DNA of 64,000 bases from Thermohahella caldifontis (GCF_041153465.1 NZ_CP154858.1:682001-746000), one strand, 5' to 3'; numbered from the stretch's first letter, positions 40,120-50,055 are shown. Made by a program: numbers and translations. Notes: generated by a model from the letters alone, not told the origin.

Positions 40120-42510
40120 TCAGGCTGCAGCTTCCGCCGCAGCAGCCTTGGCACGCATCTTGTCAGGATTGAGGAAGATCCTTGCCAGAGCGGGCAACAG
40201 CCAGATGGCACCTACCATGTTCCAGAGGAACATGAATGTCAGCAGCAGTCCCATGTCGGCTTGGAATTTGATAGGGCTGAATATCCAGGTACCGACACCG
40301 AGCGCCAGCGTCAGACCGGTAAAGGCCACGGCCTTGCCAGTTGAACGCAGCGTTTCGAAATAGGCCTCCTGCAGATTAAGTCCATCCAGAATCATGCGCT
40401 CCAGTTTGGTATAGATATAAATGCCGTAGTCCACACCGATTCCCACGCCCAGCGCAATGACCGGCAACGTGGCCACCTTGACACCAATTCCCATCTTGGT
40501 CATGAGTGCTTCGGCCAGAATTGAAGTGATGCCAAGTGGTATGACAATACACAGCACGGCACGCAGCGAACGGAAAGTGATAAAGCACAACAGGGAGACC
40601 ACTGCATAGACAAAGACGAGCATCATGTCCTTGGCTTTTGCAATGACCTGGTTGGTTGCCGCTTCCACACCACCATTGCCGGCTGCAAGCAGGAATTCAA
40701 CACCTTCCACATTGGCTTCTTGGGCAAACTTCTCAACCACATCGACAACACGCTGCAGCGTGGTAGCCTTGTGATCCTTGAGGTAGGCCACAACCGGTGT
40801 CATGGAACAGTCGGTATTGATCAGGCCGGAGGGTGCAGACCGGATAGTGGAGTTGATGAAGCTTTCGTTGCGGGACAACTCCATCCACTTGTAGTTACCC
40901 TCATTGAGGGCCTTGGTGACAATCTTGGAGAACGTCACCACGGATCCGGTGGACTCCACACCCTCCGTGTTCTCCAGCACCCACTGAAGCCGGTCAATGG
41001 CATCCATCGCCTTGTACCTGGTGCAGCTCTCCGGTTCGGTCTTGACCATGATGACCAGGACATCCGAGCTCGTACTGTAATGACTGATGACATAGTCATT
41101 ATCCTTGTTGTAACGCGAATCGGGACGGAGCTCCGGTGCACCCTTGTCCAGGTCACCGATCTGGAGACCCTGCTTGTAATAAATACCCAGACCTGCCCCC
41201 AGCACGGCAATGATGATTGAAATGGGAGCCACGGACGGGTGCGCAAAATATGACATGAGGCGCCACTTCCGGTCCGCTTCTTCGGTATGATTCTGAACGT
41301 GCCGCACACCGCCCTTGCTGATACCTACGTATGACATGACGACCGGGTGCAGAACCAGGTTGGTCAGAATAATGACCGCCACACCAATGCCTGCAGCAAC
41401 GGCCAGATCCTTGATGACGTCAATCTTGATCAGGAGCAGCGTCAGGAAGCCGATGGCGTCGCTGACCAGTGCCAGCATGCCCGCTATGTAAAGCGCGCGG
41501 AATGCCAGACGCGCAGCCGTCATGGCATCAAAACCCTTCGCGGTTTCGAGCGCCATGGCATTGACGATCTGAACGCCATGGGAAATGCCTATCGCAAAGA
41601 TCAGGAAGGGCACAAGCACAGAGTAAGGATCGAGACCATAACCCAGCAGCCTGAGCAGTCCCAGCTGCCAGACCACAGCCACGACGGAGGCCAACACCGG
41701 GGTCAGAGTACCGGCCCAGCAACGGGAGTACCAGAACAGGAAAACGGTGGTCAGTACCAGTGTGATGACGGCGAACATGGCAATGGAGCCAATCCCCTCA
41801 ATCAGGTCACCCACCTTTTTGGCAAAGCCGACAATATGAATTTCGATATTCGGGTACTGGCTCTGATATTTGTCCCGGATGATCTCAAGTTTCCTGGACA
41901 GCTCCCGGTAATCCAGGGGCTTGCCGGTTTCCGGATCAGATTCCAGCAGCGGTGCATAAATGATGGTGGATTTGAAATCGTCGGCAATGAGGCGACCAAT
42001 CTGTCCGGACCTCAGAATATTTTGACGAAGTGCATCCAGACTGGAATCCGAACCGTCATAGCCATCCGGGATGACAGTCCCGCCCTGGAAACCCTCTTCG
42101 GTGACCTCAACCCAGCGCACATTCGGCGTCCACACGCTCTTGACTCGAGATCTGTCCACGCCCGGCAGAAAGAAGATCTCGTCGTTGATTTCCTTGAGCA
42201 CCGACATGTATTCGTCGTTGAAAATGTCACCATTCTTGACGGCGACCGCGATACGCACAGCGTTGCCCAGGTTTTCCAGATCAGAGCGATACCTGAGCAT
42301 ATTCTGGATATAGGGATGTTCCAGCGGAATCAAGCGCTCAAAACTGGCATCAGGCTTGATTTTGGACATGTGATAGCCGAAGAACACCGTCAGCAGCAGA
42401 AAGGCCACCAGAATGATGGGTCGGTTATTGAAAATCAGCCGCTCAAGAAACGGTTCGGCCTTGGGCGTCAGCAAGTAGTGTTCGCCCTTTTCATGCATGG
42501 AATCTGACAT
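40120..42510 (-). CDS. RND/MMPL-family membrane transporter
   Basis: A 796-residue protein with two repeats, each a first membrane helix, a large periplasmic loop and about five more helices. Visible parts: IILVAFLLLTVFFGYHM near residue 33, GIGSIAMFAVITLVLTTVFL, IFAIGISHGVQIVNAMALE (the charged GxxxD-like helix), FVYAVVSLLCFITF and ALGVGIGVDYGIYIYTKLE. It belongs to the RND superfamily near MMPL/HpnN lipid transporters. Its neighbours DUF1329 (LolA/LolB-like fold) and a YCF48-like protein suggest hydrophobic cargo moved across the periplasm. The C-terminus is Ala-rich. Confidence 0.9.
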   Translation of the reverse strand: MSDSMHEKGEHYLLTPKAEPFLERLIFNNRPIILVAFLLLTVFFGYHMSKIKPDASFERLIPLEHPYIQNMLRYRSDLENLGNAVRIAVAVKNGDIFNDEYMSVLKEINDEIFFLPGVDRSRVKSVWTPNVRWVEVTEEGFQGGTVIPDGYDGSDSSLDALRQNILRSGQIGRLIADDFKSTIIYAPLLESDPETGKPLDYRELSRKLEIIRDKYQSQYPNIEIHIVGFAKKVGDLIEGIGSIAMFAVITLVLTTVFLFWYSRCWAGTLTPVLASVVAVVWQLGLLRLLGYGLDPYSVLVPFLIFAIGISHGVQIVNAMALETAKGFDAMTAARLAFRALYIAGMLALVSDAIGFLTLLLIKIDVIKDLAVAAGIGVAVIILTNLVLHPVVMSYVGISKGGVRHVQNHTEEADRKWRLMSYFAHPSVAPISIIIAVLGAGLGIYYKQGLQIGDLDKGAPELRPDSRYNKDNDYVISHYSTSSDVLVIMVKTEPESCTRYKAMDAIDRLQWVLENTEGVESTGSVVTFSKIVTKALNEGNYKWMELSRNESFINSTIRSAPSGLINTDCSMTPVVAYLKDHKATTLQRVVDVVEKFAQEANVEGVEFLLAAGNGGVEAATNQVIAKAKDMMLVFVYAVVSLLCFITFRSLRAVLCIVIPLGITSILAEALMTKMGIGVKVATLPVIALGVGIGVDYGIYIYTKLERMILDGLNLQEAYFETLRSTGKAVAFTGLTLALGVGTWIFSPIKFQADMGLLLTFMFLWNMVGAIWLLPALARIFLNPDKMRAKAAAAEAAA

Positions 42511-42569
42511 TCAGTCAACCTCTGAAACTTGTCCGTTAACGAGTTTGAAATTTCTTCTTCACAGTACCA

Positions 42570-43727
42570 TCAATAAAGCTTGCTCAGGCCGCGCAACAAA
42601 CGCACACCCCGTTCGCCGACAAATACCAGACGATCGTCAGGCAAATACAGGCCGGCCAGCAATGCCTCACGGTCTTCCCGCGTATGCACCTTGAAGGTCT
42701 CACCAAAGTCCTGGCTCATGGCCCACACCCCCGAATTGCCCATGGCCAGAACGCGTCCCTTGCCATCCGCACTCAGGCTGTTAATGGTCTGTTCAGCCCC
42801 CAGCATGACGCGCTCCCAAGTACGACCCAGGTCCTGCGAGCGAAATATATGACCACGCAGTCCGGCTACAAGCACTTCATTAACATTGCCGGTGCCCGAT
42901 ACCGCAAACAGTGACCCGGAATACGGGCTATCCAGTTTCTCCCAGGTCGCGCCTTCGTCCGTGGAGCGGAAAATCTGTCCTGCTTCGCCCACGATAAAGA
43001 GCGCGCCACCGGTTACCTGTGCGATGGCATTGAGGTGAAAGCGCTCATCGTTTTCAATCCGGGGTGCAGCATTTTCCCAGGTTTCGCCCCCGTCGCGTGT
43101 TTCAAAGAAGAAACCATAGGCGCCGACCACAAAACCGTGGTTCGTATCCTTGAACCAGACATCCAGCAATGGCTTTGAAGGTCCGGTCTCTGCGTCTGCC
43201 TGCGCATCTTCCAGTGCGAACTGGGCATCTTCAAGTTCATACTCCAGATCTGCCTTCTCGTCCTCGGAAGCCTGATCATATTTGGCCTGAAGGGCATCAA
43301 GGCGTGCCTGCACCTGTGCAATGACCAGTTGATTCGCTTCGTTGCCGTCAAACTGCTTCGTCCAGGTCGCACCACCATCTGTGGTATGCAGCACCAGCCC
43401 GCCATGTCCGGTTGCCCAACCATTACGACTATCCACAAAATACACGCCAGTGAGCAGAACCGATACCGGAACCTTGGCCTGAACCCAGGTTTTGCCCATA
43501 TCATCCGAATAGATAATGTGTCCCCTCTGCCCGACGGCCACCAGGCGGCTACCTGCCTGCGCAATATCGGTCAGCAGTGAGGATGCAGCCTTCAGTGTCG
43601 GCATGGACGGTGTTTCAAGCACATCTGTCAACGCCATGGCAGATTGCGCAAGTGCAAGACACGCAAACACCGCGAGGCGTGCAAGCGTCGCGGCAGCTTT
43701 TTGAAAACCAGAAATGTACGTTCGCAT
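42570..43727 (-). CDS. YCF48-like BNR-repeat exported protein
   Basis: A beta-propeller protein with signal peptide (RLAVFACLALAQSAMA) and at least six Asp-box repeats: YSDDMGKTW, HTTDGGATW, ETRDGGETW, RSTDEGATW, RSQDLGRTW and MSQDFGETF. It resembles the photosystem assembly factor YCF48 fold but its bacterial role here is unknown. A charged helical insert (about 43195-43335, with LDALQAKYDQASEDEKADLE) interrupts the propeller. Start at 43727 gives the signal peptide directly; ATG 43781 is possible. It lies between DUF1329 and RND genes, a recurring trio. Confidence 0.85.
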   Translation of the reverse strand: MRTYISGFQKAAATLARLAVFACLALAQSAMALTDVLETPSMPTLKAASSLLTDIAQAGSRLVAVGQRGHIIYSDDMGKTWVQAKVPVSVLLTGVYFVDSRNGWATGHGGLVLHTTDGGATWTKQFDGNEANQLVIAQVQARLDALQAKYDQASEDEKADLEYELEDAQFALEDAQADAETGPSKPLLDVWFKDTNHGFVVGAYGFFFETRDGGETWENAAPRIENDERFHLNAIAQVTGGALFIVGEAGQIFRSTDEGATWEKLDSPYSGSLFAVSGTGNVNEVLVAGLRGHIFRSQDLGRTWERVMLGAEQTINSLSADGKGRVLAMGNSGVWAMSQDFGETFKVHTREDREALLAGLYLPDDRLVFVGERGVRLLRGLSKLY

Positions 43728-43818
43728 GAGCTGTTTTCGGACCTCCACTTGTAATACGGTCACTGCCTTTTGGGCAGCCATCTTTCAGGACGCTTCCGTG
43801 CGTCCGCGGTTTTCCTGA

Positions 43819-45216
43819 TCAACGTACGCCACGACGCCTGAGTGATTGCGGGCTGAAATAGCGCCGGGACGGAATCTTCTCACTGAAGATCCGGGTATTG
43901 CGTTCTTCACTGTCCATGCCCTGAACGTGGTAGCGACGGGCCTGCAGGTCATAGAAGACTTCCATGGCTGTCCACTGGACCGGCACCTCATAATAGTTCT
44001 TGATCAGTGCCATGCTGACACGCCAGAGCTGGTCACGGTTGTCATACTGGTCAACCAGTGCAATCTGCCAGCTATCCTCATCAATGTAGAATACGCGCTT
44101 CTTGTAGATATGCCGCTTGCCCGGTTTGAGGTTCGCTTCAACAACATGCACGCGATGCTTCTCAAAGCGGGTCAGATCCGGGTTGATATGAGACACACCC
44201 AAAATATCCTTGTATTTGACCCCGGCTTCAGCAATACGGTAGTTGTTGTAGGGGATATAGATTTCCTTTATGCCCTTGTAGGACCAGTTGTAGCGGTCTG
44301 GCGCACCATTATACATGTCAGTGTCATCCGCCGTACGCAGGTTGTCCGCTGCGGCGATGGGTGAGTCATACGCCAGGTTGGGTGCACGACGAACACGACG
44401 CTGACCGGCGTTGTAACCCCAGGCCTTGCGCGGCTCCTTGACCTGATCCAGTGTTTCGTGAGCCAGAATGGCGCCGCCGGCCAGGCGGGGCGGTGAAATG
44501 GTAAAGGACAGGTAGTAGAACAGAATGTTTTTCAGCTTCTTGGCATTACCCTTCGGATTGTAGTAATTAAAGAAGACCTCCTGCTGAGATTTGACCAGCG
44601 TATATTCACCATTCCTCTGTACCGTGGCTTCCACAGTACGCCGCTTGATGAACACCCCTCGCCAGCGGGTAATGTGATTCCAGATCGCCTGGAGTCCCTT
44701 CTCTTCATCGGTACCGTGAAGAATCGGGAAGGGAATGCCACCATAAGCTTTCTGGATACCGTTCCCGCCCTTTGCCAAACGGGCAGTCATGGCATTATTG
44801 TAAGTATTCTTGTACACCCATTCCGGTGCGGAGGTTGTCCGACGCGTCGGATAGACAGGAATCCGGAAGGTTGTCGGATAGGTTTCGAACATCTTGATTT
44901 CACCGGGCGTCAGATAATCCCGGTACTGATCAAGATTCTGGGCTGTAATGATGAACAACGGTTTGTCATCAGGAAACGGATCAGGATGATGCTGCCCTTC
45001 CCGCTTGTAGGACTTGGGGGGCTCGGTGATGCCGCCCGTCCAGTCGGGAATATCCTTGCCATTACCCTTGCGGATGCCACCAAAGGGCATCAGGTCACTC
45101 TTGAGTCGGTCCGCCTCGGCCTTGGATACGGCGGCCTGAACTGAAGGTGCCGGCAACACGCTCAGCCCGACAATGGATGCCAGCAACGCGCTGAGTAGAC
45201 TGTTCTTCTTTTTCAT
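43819..45216 (-). CDS. DUF1329 exported protein
   Basis: A 465-residue periplasmic or outer-membrane-associated protein with a signal peptide (LLSALLASIVGLSVLPAPSV). Family features include DLMPFGGIRKGNGKDIPDWT, the YPTTFRIPVYPTRRTTSAP block and HRVHVVEANLKPGKRHIYKK, and the FYIDEDSWQIALVDQYDNR end. DUF1329 proteins have a LolA/LolB-like fold and usually accompany an RND exporter, a YCF48-like protein and a DUF1302 protein; DUF1302 is missing. The ATG at 45216 follows AGGAA. Confidence 0.88.
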   Translation of the reverse strand: MKKKNSLLSALLASIVGLSVLPAPSVQAAVSKAEADRLKSDLMPFGGIRKGNGKDIPDWTGGITEPPKSYKREGQHHPDPFPDDKPLFIITAQNLDQYRDYLTPGEIKMFETYPTTFRIPVYPTRRTTSAPEWVYKNTYNNAMTARLAKGGNGIQKAYGGIPFPILHGTDEEKGLQAIWNHITRWRGVFIKRRTVEATVQRNGEYTLVKSQQEVFFNYYNPKGNAKKLKNILFYYLSFTISPPRLAGGAILAHETLDQVKEPRKAWGYNAGQRRVRRAPNLAYDSPIAAADNLRTADDTDMYNGAPDRYNWSYKGIKEIYIPYNNYRIAEAGVKYKDILGVSHINPDLTRFEKHRVHVVEANLKPGKRHIYKKRVFYIDEDSWQIALVDQYDNRDQLWRVSMALIKNYYEVPVQWTAMEVFYDLQARRYHVQGMDSEERNTRIFSEKIPSRRYFSPQSLRRRGVR

Positions 45217-45305
45217 GTGTGTTCCTGTGTGATGTTCAGAATCTGTTTGTTGTTGGAGATCGCGACTATGCATCAGGCATCCCTGCCTCGCATTATTCTC
45301 TCGGC

Positions 45306-45333
45306 TTTATAACAGGTTAGCTCAGAGTTCAAA
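45306..45333 (-). promoter_or_regulatory. Probable promoter of the DUF1329-YCF48-RND-TAXI operon
   Basis: Minus-strand TTTGAA (45333-45328) and TATAAA (45311-45306) are 16 bp apart, just past the pepN stop and about 90 bases before the DUF1329 start. The -10 is near consensus. Confidence 0.5.
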
Positions 45334-45341
45334 AATGTCTA

Positions 45342-47996
45342 TCAATCCAAAGTGCGATTTTGTGAATCCGCCAGTGATTTGCTGACGATTTCATATACAT
45401 CGCGTGACAGTCCGGGCTGAGCCTGGATGCGCTTCAATGCGTCAACCATACCTTTCGCGTAGGGCCCGGCATACTTTTTCCATTGCGTCAGCGGCGTCAC
45501 AATCCTGGCTGCCAGCTGGGGATTGAGGCGATCCAGACGCCCGACCCACTCGGCAAGCCAGCGGTATCCATCGCCATCCTGGCGGTGAAAATGTTTCCAG
45601 TTGCCAGCCGCGAAACGTCCGATCACTGCACGGACCGAGTTTGGATGACGGTCACTGAACGCAGGATGAAGCGTCAGTTCCCTGATGCGCTCAAGATCAG
45701 ACCATGCGGATTCGCCGGCCTGGGCACTGAACCACAACTCCATGACCTGAAGATCGCCCTGCCATTTTCTGTAGAAGGCGCTGACTGCTGCGTCAGTTTT
45801 TTCGCAATGTCCGCAGCGCAGCATGGCCTTCAGCCCGCCCAGCTCGGACGACAGCGTCCTGGCGGATTGAATCTGGGCATCGGCCAGTTCCAGAACCGTT
45901 TGCGGCGCAACGGCCGCCAACATCAACAGGGCCTGATTCATGATGGCACGGCCTGCCATGGCTTCGCTGCCGAGGTCGTCGGAAATCGTATCCCGGTAAC
46001 GCCTGTAAATCGCCTCAAGCTCCACTTTCAATGCCTGAGCCAGACTGAGTTCGGCCTGCTCGTGCACGGCAACCAGCGCCTGAATGTCACAGGGGGCAAA
46101 CTGGTCTCTCAGCCAGGACACCGACGGTAACTGGATGAGCCGTGCTGTCAGAGCGGCATCTTCATCTGCCCGGGCCAGGCAGCCACGCACCGCTTCGGTC
46201 CAGGTTGCCAACAGATGCTCTGACCGTGCGCTGTCTTTTTCCAATAAGGCGCGAATGGTCTGAATAGCCAGTGTCTGCATGGCATCCCAGCGGTTGAAAC
46301 CATCCGTGTCGAAGCGGATGAGATGGGTCAACTGATCTTCAGACCAGTCGTACTCCAGCATCACCGGCGCGGAAAATTCTCGCAGAAGAGACGGGACAGG
46401 ACGCGAAGGGAGATTCCGGAACACGATCTTTTGCTCCGGCTCGGTCACTTCGATACAGGTTTCAACCGTGCCCGCATCATCAAGCGGCAGCAGCCTGCCT
46501 TCCTCTCCCAGAAGGGCCATTCTGACCGGTACGTGGAAGGGCGCCTTCGCCGGCTGCCCGGGTGTTGGCGGGCAAGTCTGCCGGAAATTGAGCGTATAGG
46601 TGCCGGTCACCGGATCCCACTCATCCGTGACCCCCAGTCGAGGTGTGCCGGCCTGGGTATACCAGCGCCTGAACTGGGTCAGGTCCCGTCCGGAGACTTC
46701 CTCCATGCAGGCCACAAAGTCATCTGTGGTGACAGCCTGGCCATCAAAGCGTTCAAAATACAGATCGGTGCCCTTGCGGAACAGCGCGGCCCCAAGGAGG
46801 GTATGCAGCATCCGCACCACTTCAGCGCCCTTTTCATAGACGGTCAGGGTGTAGAAATTGGAAATCTCGATGTAGCTATCGGGCCGGACGGGGTGCGCCA
46901 TGGGTCCGCTGTCTTCCGCAAACTGGGCGCTTCTGAGCAGATTCACATCATCAATGCGCTTCACGGTCGGCGAATGCATGTCAGCCGTGAACTGGGCATC
47001 ACGAAAGACCGTAAATCCTTCCTTGAGGCTCAGCTGGAACCAATCCCGGCAGGTGACCCGGTTGCCTGACCAGTTGTGAAAGTATTCATGGGCAATAATG
47101 GCTTCGATGCGCTCGAAACCTTCGTCCGTGGTGGCATCCGGCCGGGCCAGTACACAGGAGGAATTGAAGATGTTGAGACCCTTGTTCTCCATCGCCCCCA
47201 TGTTGAAGTCATTGACGGCGACAATATTGAACAGATCCAGGTCATATTCCCGGCCATATTTCTCTTCATCCCAGCGCATGGCACGCTTCAGGGCATCCAG
47301 TGCGAAGTCACACTTGTCGATATTCTCGGGCTCCACGTAGATATTGAGCGTGACCTTTCGCCCGGAACAGGTTGTGAAGTGATCCGTCCTGGCGACCAGA
47401 TCACCGGCTACCAGTGCAAACAGGTAGCAGGGTTTCGGAAACGGGTCGTGCCAGGTCGCGGCATGCCGGTCACCTTCCAGCTCTTCGGTACCGATGGGGT
47501 TTCCGTTGGACAGGAGGACAGGACAGGTCCGTCTGTCGGCCTCGATACGCGTCGTGAAGACTGAGAGCACATCGGGACGATCCAGATACCAGGTAATTCT
47601 CCGGAAGCCTTCCGCCTCACACTGGGTACAGAACATTTTCCCTGACCGGTACAGACCTTCAAGCCGGGTATTGTCCTGAGGCCTGATCCGGCTTCGGGTC
47701 GTCAATACAAATGTGTCTGGGATGTTGTAAACCACCAGGGAGTCTGCCGTGACGGTCCAGCCGGTGGACGGAAGGGGTTGGTCATCCAAGGCGATGGTCA
47801 GCAGTTCGAGCTCTTCACCATCCAGTCTGAGGTGATCGGGTCGCGTTTCCGACGCCGGATTTCTCGTGATGTGCAGGCGCGCTTCAATTTCGGCATAATC
47901 ATCATGAAGACGGACGACAAGTTCCGTTTGCGGGATCAAAAATGCCGGTGGCCGGTAGTCCTTGAGCCAGATGGTTCTCGGTTGCGCATCTTTCAT
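45342..47996 (-). CDS. pepN: Aminopeptidase N (M1 family)
   Basis: An 884-residue zinc aminopeptidase that trims cytoplasmic peptides. The exopeptidase motif NDFNMGAMENKGLNIFN and the zinc site HEYFHNWSGNRVTCRDWFQL (HExxH plus downstream Glu) are intact, and a long helical C-terminal domain follows, as in the E. coli-type enzyme. The start MKDAQPRTIWLKDYRPP is typical. It lies 16 bases after the DUF2797 gene. Confidence 0.96.
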   Translation of the reverse strand: MKDAQPRTIWLKDYRPPAFLIPQTELVVRLHDDYAEIEARLHITRNPASETRPDHLRLDGEELELLTIALDDQPLPSTGWTVTADSLVVYNIPDTFVLTTRSRIRPQDNTRLEGLYRSGKMFCTQCEAEGFRRITWYLDRPDVLSVFTTRIEADRRTCPVLLSNGNPIGTEELEGDRHAATWHDPFPKPCYLFALVAGDLVARTDHFTTCSGRKVTLNIYVEPENIDKCDFALDALKRAMRWDEEKYGREYDLDLFNIVAVNDFNMGAMENKGLNIFNSSCVLARPDATTDEGFERIEAIIAHEYFHNWSGNRVTCRDWFQLSLKEGFTVFRDAQFTADMHSPTVKRIDDVNLLRSAQFAEDSGPMAHPVRPDSYIEISNFYTLTVYEKGAEVVRMLHTLLGAALFRKGTDLYFERFDGQAVTTDDFVACMEEVSGRDLTQFRRWYTQAGTPRLGVTDEWDPVTGTYTLNFRQTCPPTPGQPAKAPFHVPVRMALLGEEGRLLPLDDAGTVETCIEVTEPEQKIVFRNLPSRPVPSLLREFSAPVMLEYDWSEDQLTHLIRFDTDGFNRWDAMQTLAIQTIRALLEKDSARSEHLLATWTEAVRGCLARADEDAALTARLIQLPSVSWLRDQFAPCDIQALVAVHEQAELSLAQALKVELEAIYRRYRDTISDDLGSEAMAGRAIMNQALLMLAAVAPQTVLELADAQIQSARTLSSELGGLKAMLRCGHCEKTDAAVSAFYRKWQGDLQVMELWFSAQAGESAWSDLERIRELTLHPAFSDRHPNSVRAVIGRFAAGNWKHFHRQDGDGYRWLAEWVGRLDRLNPQLAARIVTPLTQWKKYAGPYAKGMVDALKRIQAQPGLSRDVYEIVSKSLADSQNRTLD

Positions 47997-48012
47997 TCGA
48001 AACTCTCCTCGT

Positions 48013-48816
48013 TCAAACTGATGTCCAGGTGGCCTCGTATCCGCTGTACTTGCGAATATTGATTACACCACCTGACAAGATCAGGTACTGCCCTTTCATG
48101 CCCAGCAGCGTCCCCTCGACAACCGGTGTCTTTTCGGCGTTGATGGACCGGACCTTTTCCGGCCATTCCAGAACCGGATACACAAACTGTGCGGCCGGCG
48201 TCCCGGCCTTTTGCCATGCCGGCAGATCCTGCCCTTCGGTTTCGAGCCAGGACAATACCCGGTCACGCTGTGCCTGCAGGTCCAGCGTTTCGGCAGTCCC
48301 CTTGAGCATGGCCTGCCAGGATGTTCTGTCGTTGAGGATGGCTCGCAACCTGTCTTCTATCAACCCTGCATGGAAGCGCTGTGTCACCCGGAGCAGCTCT
48401 ATCGCCTGGGTCGCCCCCTGATCCAGCCAGCGTGTCGGGATCTGGGTGCTCCTCGTAATACCGACCTTGAGCCCGGAACTGTTGGCCAGGTAGACACTGT
48501 GCCCGGTCATGCAATGGTTTTTTGCCCACTCCGGTTCTCGGCAGGTTCCCTTGTCAAAATGGCAAAGTTCAGGACTCATGATGCAACGGTCACAGGCGGC
48601 AAGGGATCTGAAGCATTGATAGCAGTGACCCTGAGCGAAGCTCTTTTTGGTAGGCCGGCCACAGGCCACACATTCGATGCGGCCGGTAAAGTGCAGCCGG
48701 ACAGTGTGCCCGAGGCATTCGTTGAGCGGAATTTCAGCCTCTCCGATCCGTAGTGAGTAGCGGCACGGTTCCTCCGGCAGAATGTGCATCTTGCGCAAGG
48801 TGCCCTGCCCGGTCAT
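48013..48816 (-). CDS. DUF2797 protein with cysteine-rich zinc-binding region
   Basis: A 267-residue protein with a cysteine cluster at about residues 50-100 (CVACGRPTKK, CYQCFRSLAACDRC, CREPEWAKNHC) followed by a GIY-YIG-like block (VYLANSSGLKVGITRSTQIP and RWLDQGATQA). DUF2797 proteins are widespread and uncharacterised. The ATG at 48816 follows GAGAGG and overlaps the stop of the restored DUF1315 gene. A nucleic-acid-related role is only a guess from the GIY-YIG likeness. Confidence 0.88.
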   Translation of the reverse strand: MTGQGTLRKMHILPEEPCRYSLRIGEAEIPLNECLGHTVRLHFTGRIECVACGRPTKKSFAQGHCYQCFRSLAACDRCIMSPELCHFDKGTCREPEWAKNHCMTGHSVYLANSSGLKVGITRSTQIPTRWLDQGATQAIELLRVTQRFHAGLIEDRLRAILNDRTSWQAMLKGTAETLDLQAQRDRVLSWLETEGQDLPAWQKAGTPAAQFVYPVLEWPEKVRSINAEKTPVVEGTLLGMKGQYLILSGGVINIRKYSGYEATWTSV

Positions 48817-49090
48817 GCATCCTCTCCGGGCGTCCACTCACCTGCCCCCCGTTATCCGTCACCTTGCCGGAGCAGGGTGTGGGCTTTGTCCGGTCGATGT
48901 AGCCGGTGCGCTGGGTTTCTGGTACGCCCTGTGCGTGTTCATATAACAGAATGGCTTCCATGCAGTGATGCTTCTGCTCTTCGGTAAGGCGCGTTCCATC
49001 CGGCCACTTGCTCAATTCCAGTGCCTGTTTGAGACGCTGGTAGATCTCGGGCGTGATGTTTTTGATCAGTGAAGAAATTTGTTCATTCAT
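48813..49090 (-). CDS. DUF1315 (YeaC-like) protein, broken by one frameshift
   Basis: A small conserved protein of unknown function: ITPEIYQRLKQALELSKWPD and GTRLTEEQKHHCMEAILLYE are family hallmarks, followed by TQRTGYIDR. In the sequence as given the frame runs 118 residues deep into the DUF2797 gene. Adding one G to the six-G run 48845-48850 ends the protein at TGA 48815-48813, exactly overlapping the DUF2797 ATG, with 92 residues, the family length. That makes an error at this run likely. Confidence 0.82.
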
Positions 49091-49155
49091 GGTTGACTCT
49101 GCAAATGCAAATCATTATCATTGGTGGCGTGTGTTTGATCCCACACACTCTCTCA

Positions 49156-50055
49156 TCAGGGTACTTCACAGCTTTCGGGGGCTTTGCCCCCTTTTTTTGT
49201 GCGAAATAACACACCCAGCACGCTACCTGTTGCCAGTCCGGAAAAGTGAGCCGTGTCAGCCATATTCAGACCGACCGCGTCAGTCATGCCCGTAAGCCCC
49301 AGAAAAGCGAAAAAGACCGAGAAATATATCAAAGATGTCGGTATGCCCGCAAAATGCCCGGCTTCGTCAGATCGCTTGAGCACCCAAACCATTCCCATTA
49401 ACCCGTAGTTGATCCCCGAAAAGCCACCAAAGGTGATCGGCCCCGTGAGGGCCTGGAGAACATTGGACACGACACCGATCGCGATAATCGAAGCCATGAG
49501 GCGGACACTGCCGAGATAACGTTCCAGCGGTCCGCCCAAAATGTACAACGCTAACATATTGAACAGTCCGTGCTCCAATGAGAAATGAAGCCAGACAGGT
49601 GAGATCAGACGCCAGACCTCCCCCATACCCAAGGTCTCCAGAATTGCCAACCAACGGGCTCCCGGAGAATCGACATCCCACCAACGCGGATCGACAATCA
49701 TCCAGTCCCAAGGCTCCGAGAATCCGGCAAGCAACCACAGCCCCGACACGACAATGACGCCCAGCCAGAAACCCGTTACCGGTGGCACACCCCTTGAGGC
49801 CCTGCTGACGTGGGAGGAAATGCCTTCAGGGTCATGGGATACATGAGGTGCGGAAAGTTGCTGTTCCAGCCAAGCCGCGACCGCATCTGCCTGACTTTCA
49901 GGCACGTGAAAGACCATAACCATGGCCCCTTTGGGCGACTCCACAACCCGGATATCCAGGCCTTGTCTGCGAAGATATTCCAGTCCCTCAGGAGAGGGCA
50001 TCTCCGGGCCAGCAGGCCGGCTCAACACCCCGTTCCGCCACACCCATTCACTCAC
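49156..50055 (-). CDS. Rhomboid-family intramembrane serine protease
   Basis: A GlpG-like protease with an N-terminal cytoplasmic domain (about residues 1-85) and six membrane helices. The catalytic Ser is in GGFSGINYGLMGMV and the His in MADTAHFSGLATG; HFSLEHGLFNMLALYILGGP carries the conserved H and N of helix 2. I prefer the GTG at 50055, with GGAG upstream, overlapping the phosphoesterase stop; an ATG at 50085 lacks a ribosome site. Substrates unknown. Confidence 0.9.
   Translation of the reverse strand: MSEWVWRNGVLSRPAGPEMPSPEGLEYLRRQGLDIRVVESPKGAMVMVFHVPESQADAVAAWLEQQLSAPHVSHDPEGISSHVSRASRGVPPVTGFWLGVIVVSGLWLLAGFSEPWDWMIVDPRWWDVDSPGARWLAILETLGMGEVWRLISPVWLHFSLEHGLFNMLALYILGGPLERYLGSVRLMASIIAIGVVSNVLQALTGPITFGGFSGINYGLMGMVWVLKRSDEAGHFAGIPTSLIYFSVFFAFLGLTGMTDAVGLNMADTAHFSGLATGSVLGVLFRTKKGGKAPESCEVP

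Noticed and set aside
41347..42507. 386-residue plus-strand frame
   Set aside because: It is fully antisense to the RND transporter, whose motifs and membrane helices are clear.
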